Assembly (NCBI RefSeq): GCF_039634365.2
Contig: NZ_CP155079.2
Location: 4,340,001 to 4,404,000 of the forward strand
Length of the DNA: 64,000 bases
DNA from: Mucilaginibacter sp. PAMB04168
GTDB taxonomy: Bacteria > Bacteroidota > Bacteroidia > Sphingobacteriales > Sphingobacteriaceae
Reading direction: 5' to 3'
In this document: one piece after another, positions 60,222 through 64,000 of the stretch
Layout of the letters: each line of letters opens with the position of its first letter
Position numbering within the stretch: position 1 is the first letter of the stretch
Notes under the pieces: generated by a model
Seen by the model: only the letters and a program-made list of their open reading frames with translations
What the model was told of the DNA's origin: nothing
Databases searched by the model: none
Translations under genes and position numbers: made by a program

Positions 60222-61453
60222 TTATTTATAGATATAAGTAATCCTGGTCTAGCTCCTGTGTTTAGAAAATTATCATGTTCAATACTGAAAGTAAGGTCTA
60301 TCAAATCAAAAAGTTCAATATTAACGATACCCATTAAAAATTGGACTTTATAATTTCCAGTATTCAAATTATGAATATCTATTGGTACTACTACTTTATA
60401 TCTTCCTTTCTTTCTGTGCAGCAAGGATTCGTCCAAGTCTGTATCTGCATTTGAATATATATGAGTTTCAAACGCATCCTTAACTAAAACACCTACGTTA
60501 AAATTTAAATAGTCTTCATTTACAACATATTCTAATTCAATATACGGCTTAGTACCGCCCTGAAAGACATTTGTGAGTTCACCTGATTCATTGTAAATCT
60601 TCGCCGATATAAACTGCCCTCTCTTTATAGGATTAGCCTCTACAAAATAAGAGGAAATATCCCCTCCGGCTGACATGTAAGTTTTTAAAGTTTCATGCAC
60701 ATCACTATCAACCAACACATTACCTTGTTGTAATAAAATACCTTTCTTGCATAACTGAGATATGCTGCTCATATTGTGACTGACAAATAAAACAGTCCTT
60801 CCCTCGCCCTTACTCACATCGTTCATTTTACCCAAGCACTTCTTTTGAAATTCTGCATCGCCTACGGCTAATACTTCATCTACAATCAATATCTCAGACT
60901 CGAGGTGGGCGGCCACGGCAAATGCCAAACGTACGTACATACCGCTTGAGTAGCGTTTTACCGGGGTGTCTATATAACGTTCTACACCCGCAAAATCAAC
61001 TATGGCATCAAAGTGCTTCTTGATTTCGTGTTTGCGCATTCCTAGGATGGCGCCATTGAGAAAGATGTTCTCACGACCGGTAAGTTCAGGGTGAAAGCCG
61101 GTACCCACTTCCAGTAAGCTGGCTACACGGCCTTTTATTTTTACCGACCCGGTAGTCGGTGTGGTTACCCGACTCAACACTTTTAACAAGGTACTTTTAC
61201 CGGCTCCATTGCGCCCTATAATTCCAACGGCATCGCCTTGCCCTATCTCAAAGTTTATATCTTTTAAACTCCAAACAATATCACTTGTACCCTTAATTGT
61301 GCGATCATTGGTTTGTCCAATCTTCAAATACGGATCTTCTTTACCGCGCATTAATGCAATACGGCGTTGTATATCTCTCGAAAGCGTACCTGTACTGAAT
61401 TCTCCTAACTGATAGGCTTTGCTCAGGTTTTCGGCTTTAATAGCAATACTCAT
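60203..61453 (-). CDS. wzt: Polysaccharide ABC exporter, ATP-binding subunit (Wzt-like)
   Basis: A 416-residue ATPase. Walker A is GIIGRNGAGKST (residues 77-88), the signature is YSSGMYVRLAFA and Walker B is ILIVDEVLAVGD. After the nucleotide-binding domain (about 1-245), the C-terminal beta-sandwich (about 265-416, FSIEHDNFLN near its end) matches Wzt C-terminal domains, which read the export-ready end of the glycan. With the permease downstream in coordinate (upstream in transcription, 21-nt gap) it forms an O-antigen/capsule exporter. Confidence 0.95.
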   Translation of the reverse strand: MSIAIKAENLSKAYQLGEFSTGTLSRDIQRRIALMRGKEDPYLKIGQTNDRTIKGTSDIVWSLKDINFEIGQGDAVGIIGRNGAGKSTLLKVLSRVTTPTTGSVKIKGRVASLLEVGTGFHPELTGRENIFLNGAILGMRKHEIKKHFDAIVDFAGVERYIDTPVKRYSSGMYVRLAFAVAAHLESEILIVDEVLAVGDAEFQKKCLGKMNDVSKGEGRTVLFVSHNMSSISQLCKKGILLQQGNVLVDSDVHETLKTYMSAGGDISSYFVEANPIKRGQFISAKIYNESGELTNVFQGGTKPYIELEYVVNEDYLNFNVGVLVKDAFETHIYSNADTDLDESLLHRKKGRYKVVVPIDIHNLNTGNYKVQFLMGIVNIELFDLIDLTFSIEHDNFLNTGARPGLLISINKWHYQG

Positions 61454-61474
61454 ACTAATTGTCTAAAAATTTAA

Positions 61475-62338
61475 TTAAACCGTATCCACAAAATTCTTCT
61501 CTACCCTGTTAAACACTACTAGGCCCAGAAAAAATATCACTATAGCAAAGGCTATACTATAGGCAAAAGCGCCGACATAGAAATGTCCTGTACCTAAGAA
61601 GCCATATCGCACTGTCTCAATTAAACCACTTAACGGGTTTAGAGCAATAATATCACGGTATTTGGCCGGAGCTGCTGCCAGTGGATAAATAACTGGAGTA
61701 GCATACATTAACAATTGCACACCAAATGTTATTAAGAAAACTAAATCACGGTACTTAGTTGTCATAGCGGTTATTATTAAACCTAAACCCAAGCCGATCA
61801 TAGCCATAAGCAGTATAACAACTGGAAATAACATTATATACCAGTTTGGCTGAATGGTGCTGTTCTCTTGAAAAATGTAGTAAACTAATAATAGTAAGAA
61901 TAGCACCAACTGTACAGAAAACTTCACCAAGTTTGAAAAAACTATACTCAGCGGCATAATTAAACGAGGAAAATACACTTTACCAAAAACGCTCGCGTTA
62001 TCTCTAAATACAGTAGATGTTTTATTCAAACAGTCAGAAAAATAGTTCCAGGCGATAGTACCCGACATATAAAATAGAGGCGCGGGCGCACCACTGGTAC
62101 TTATACCGGCTAACTTACCAAAGATGAAAGTGAAGGTTATGGTAGTAAAGATGGGCTGAATAAAGAACCAAAGTGGACCAAAGATGGTTTGCTTATAGAA
62201 TGACACAAAGTCGCGCCGAACTAATAACCATAATAAATCCCGATAATTCCAAACATCCTTAAGATGAAGATTAAACACGCTATCCTGCGGTTTAAGCTCT
62301 ATATCCCACTCGTTGGTTTCAGTAGTTACAGTACTCAT
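61475..62338 (-). CDS. wzm: Polysaccharide ABC exporter, membrane subunit (Wzm-like)
   Basis: A 287-residue inner-membrane permease of the ABC-2 type with about six TM helices (first at GPLWFFIQPIFTTITFTFIF). The short amphipathic N-terminus has YRDLLWLLVRRDFVSFYKQT, typical of Wzm/TagG/KpsM proteins, and YRDIIALNPLSGLIETVRYG is conserved near the end. It pairs with the Wzt-like ATPase that follows. No Wzy polymerase or Wzx flippase is in the window, agreeing with ABC-dependent export. Confidence 0.95.
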   Translation of the reverse strand: MSTVTTETNEWDIELKPQDSVFNLHLKDVWNYRDLLWLLVRRDFVSFYKQTIFGPLWFFIQPIFTTITFTFIFGKLAGISTSGAPAPLFYMSGTIAWNYFSDCLNKTSTVFRDNASVFGKVYFPRLIMPLSIVFSNLVKFSVQLVLFLLLLVYYIFQENSTIQPNWYIMLFPVVILLMAMIGLGLGLIITAMTTKYRDLVFLITFGVQLLMYATPVIYPLAAAPAKYRDIIALNPLSGLIETVRYGFLGTGHFYVGAFAYSIAFAIVIFFLGLVVFNRVEKNFVDTV

Positions 62339-62370
62339 GTTTATTTATTATTCAAGTAATTTATATGTAT

Positions 62371-62916
62371 TCAGTTTGAATCCTTACTACTTCCCCCGCT
62401 CCAAATAAGCAAGCTGTTCGTACTGGTCAGAAATTCCGGAAGTTGCTCCGGAACCAATGTACTTAGGTTAATATGCCGCTTAACAAGTCCTTCAACTTTG
62501 TTAATTAAGCTTAGAATATATTTTTCATTCAGTTTACTACCCACCAGCAACAAGTCTATTTGCTGGCTATCAATTCCGCGTGCAAAATCGCCTATTATAT
62601 AAGCCGATTGAAGATCGCCAACACGGCGTAAAACTTTTTCAATGATTTCATCTATACCCACAAACTTCATCAGTAAGTTATGGATATCGTTATATATGGA
62701 ATTATTCTTATTAGCCTGGTAAATCTTTTTATTTCCCTCGGTGGCAGACACCAAAAGACCAGCTTCTTCGAACCGGTTTAGCTCTATACGAATGGCGTTG
62801 CTCGATTCACCAAATTCGCTTTCTAAACCCCGGAGGTAGGATTTATTATTACCATTTAAGAAAAACTTAAGCAGCAATTTTAGGCGAGTCTTTGATGTTA
62901 TAAGTGTATCGAGCAT
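62371..62916 (-). CDS. Winged-helix protein with nucleotidyltransferase-like domain
   Basis: A 181-residue protein; the ATG at 62916 is preferred over an in-frame TTG at 62964. Residues about 1-75 form a winged helix (TSKTRLKLLLKFFLNG, ESEFGESSNAIRIELNRFEEAGLL). Residues about 100-165 resemble a minimal nucleotidyltransferase fold (AYIIGDFARGIDSQQIDLLLVG), with the G-S-x-A-R-G pattern altered to GDFARG and the D-x-D reduced to one Asp. So it may be a non-catalytic sensor. It is the first gene of the exporter operon, 32 nt before wzm, and may regulate it. Confidence 0.72.
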   Translation of the reverse strand: MLDTLITSKTRLKLLLKFFLNGNNKSYLRGLESEFGESSNAIRIELNRFEEAGLLVSATEGNKKIYQANKNNSIYNDIHNLLMKFVGIDEIIEKVLRRVGDLQSAYIIGDFARGIDSQQIDLLLVGSKLNEKYILSLINKVEGLVKRHINLSTLVPEQLPEFLTSTNSLLIWSGGSSKDSN

Positions 62917-63082
62917 GTATAATATTCTATCTGAATTTAACTTACAGAATAGATTGAGTAACAAAACTACTCAATAGCAATTTGACATGCAAATAAATAT
63001 TTATCTTTTTATCAAATAATATATTGGTTTGTTGATGAAATTGTGTAAAAACCGAGAAATTTTTTAAATATCACTATAACAA

Positions 63083-63574
63083 TTAATAATTCAGTTTAAA
63101 GCGCTTCATAATGGCGGTCAGCATCCATAAGGGTGCTTTAACGAGCAATTTCATCCTCTTGCTAAGCTCCGTTTCACTATAAAAGAGCAACTGTATCGTC
63201 AAACCCATTATTAGCGCAACCGCACTTATAAGCCATAACTGAGGTCCGCCGCTTTTCTGCCAACCTTCAATTTGTATGATAATGTAAGAAAAAGCAAACA
63301 TCACAAATAACATCACATAAGATATCACAGGAGACAAGCGTAAGAGGTAATAAATCAGTCCGGCGATTAAAAAAGACGCCCAATTAAGGTATCCATTATA
63401 CTTACCTAAAAATGCGAGATGCGGAAAAGGCAACGCCCAAATAAAAGCTACCAAACCGAACAAAGTGAGTACTATAGACACATATAATGCTACGCGATAT
63501 GGTGTACGCTTATCTATTAAATCATATTCTTCCACATAACGATCAATAGTACGCTGCCCTATTTTGGGATTCAT
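63083..63574 (-). CDS. Small multi-span membrane protein, hypothetical
   Basis: A 163-residue protein with four hydrophobic segments (about 27-47, 62-78, 82-100 and 112-130), a charged N-terminus (RTIDRYVEEYDLIDKRTPYR) and a basic C-terminus. The layout loosely recalls the Mpo1/DUF962 family, but the histidines of that family are absent, so the link is weak. It is encoded between RNase Y and the exporter cluster, just after the RNase Y terminator, and has its own short upstream gap. Confidence 0.6.
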   Translation of the reverse strand: MNPKIGQRTIDRYVEEYDLIDKRTPYRVALYVSIVLTLFGLVAFIWALPFPHLAFLGKYNGYLNWASFLIAGLIYYLLRLSPVISYVMLFVMFAFSYIIIQIEGWQKSGGPQLWLISAVALIMGLTIQLLFYSETELSKRMKLLVKAPLWMLTAIMKRFKLNY

Positions 63575-63587
63575 GGTTTTAGGGATT

Positions 63588-63618
63588 AAAAAAAGCGATA
63601 AGGAAATCCTTATCGCTT
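63588..63618 (-). terminator. Terminator of the RNase Y gene
   Basis: An 11-bp stem (AAGCGATAAGG / CCTTATCGCTT, 4-nt loop) is followed on the minus strand by a run of T residues, 23 nt beyond the stop. A clear intrinsic terminator. Confidence 0.92.
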
Positions 63619-63640
63619 AATATTAGTTTACTAAAAAAGA

Positions 63641-64000
63641 TTATTTAGCAAAAGCAACCGAACGTGTTTCACGGATAACGGTTACTTTAATTTGACCCGG
63701 ATAGGTCATTTCTGTTTGTATGCGGTTGGATATATCAGCGGCTAAAACCTCTGATTGTGCATCACTTATTTTTTCACTCTCAACTACCACACGTAGTTCA
63801 CGGCCGGCCTGTATAGCAAATGTCTTTTCAACACCAGGGTATGATAAAGCCAGTTCTTCAAGTTCCTTTAAACGCTTAATATAGCTTTCAACGACCTCCC
63901 GGCGTGCACCAGGGCGAGCGCCAGAAATAGCATCACAAGCCTGAATAATGGGCGAAATCATAGAAGTCATCTCCACCTCATCATGGTGAGCGCCAATAGC
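63641..64000 (-). CDS. rny: Ribonuclease Y, C-terminal part (cut by window edge)
   Basis: The last 119 residues of RNase Y, the membrane-anchored endoribonuclease that starts mRNA decay. The visible part begins in the HD domain (AIGAHHDEVEM) and runs through ISPIIQACDAISGARPGARR, YIKRLKELEELALSYPGVEK, AIQAGRELRVVVE and the diagnostic C-terminus YPGQIKVTVIRETRSVAFAK. The N-terminal coiled coil and KH domain lie beyond base 64000. It closes with the terminator at 63588-63618. Confidence 0.96.
   Translation of the reverse strand, partial: AIGAHHDEVEMTSMISPIIQACDAISGARPGARREVVESYIKRLKELEELALSYPGVEKTFAIQAGRELRVVVESEKISDAQSEVLAADISNRIQTEMTYPGQIKVTVIRETRSVAFAK

Noticed and set aside
62917..62964. 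Longer winged-helix protein from a TTG
   Set aside because: The ATG at 62916 places the winged helix directly at the N-terminus; the upstream peptide is not convincing.
1..64000. CRISPR arrays, tRNA/rRNA genes, prophage or transposase genes
   Set aside because: No regularly spaced direct repeats, cloverleaf-like sequences or recombinase/transposase ORFs were seen on reading both strands; short RNAs could be missed by eye.

Overview
The window comes from a Bacteroidota genome, most likely Sphingobacteriaceae (Mucilaginibacter- or Pedobacter-like). The grounds are SusC/SusD-type outer-membrane pairs, many signal-peptide-bearing glycosidases in one polysaccharide utilisation locus (PUL), weak ribosome binding sites, a few TAnnTTTG-type promoter boxes, and dispersed intergenic repeats of a type common in that family. 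The genus is inferred from style, not from any marker gene. No tRNA, rRNA, CRISPR array, integrase or transposase was seen.

About 1-44.3 kb is a large pectin PUL, almost entirely on the minus strand, so transcription runs from high to low coordinates. It opens with a divergent LacI-type regulator (43.3-44.3 kb, plus strand) and a SusC/SusD pair (37.9-42.9 kb). Next comes a homogalacturonan/rhamnogalacturonan backbone block: CE12 acetylesterase, GH28 polygalacturonase, a canonical CE8 pectin methylesterase, GH105 unsaturated uronyl hydrolase with a DUF4350-like tail, an atypical CE8 and a PL10 pectate lyase. UxaB and UxaA follow and carry galacturonate-derived sugar towards 2-keto-3-deoxygluconate. 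A lactonase and a zinc dehydrogenase of the L-galactonate dehydrogenase type come after that.

From 24 kb down to 6 kb lies a side-chain block: a six-hairpin glycosidase, an alpha-glucuronidase-like enzyme, GH95, a malectin-bearing GH2, GH78 rhamnosidase, a five-bladed propeller glycosidase and a second GH2. From 6 kb to 1.3 kb are an SSS symporter, an aldolase of the DHDPS/N-acetylneuraminate lyase family, a fucose-isomerase-like enzyme and a DUF3826 protein. At the left edge a second SusC starts and runs off the window. The enzyme set suggests attack on branched pectin (rhamnogalacturonan I and perhaps II). I propose two sugar-acid routes: L-galactose through L-galactonate and tagaturonate into UxaB/UxaA, and a Kdo-like keto-deoxy sugar through the symporter, aldolase and isomerase. 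Both are hypotheses.

From 44.3 to 53.5 kb is a mixed chromosomal stretch: a lipoprotein with a duplicated DUF4394 domain, a small membrane protein, a ComEA-like helix-hairpin-helix protein, a fused acyltransferase/GNAT protein that resembles bifunctional aminolipid synthases, and a TonB receptor paired with a surface beta-helix lipoprotein.

From 53.8 to 62.9 kb is an ABC-exporter-dependent polysaccharide (O-antigen-like) cluster. It has Wzm/Wzt, a hexapeptide acyltransferase, several glycosyltransferases, a WbsX-like protein and a small winged-helix/nucleotidyltransferase-fold protein at its promoter-proximal end. The glycosyltransferase part is visibly more AT-rich than the PUL. The right edge holds a small membrane protein and the C-terminal part of RNase Y.
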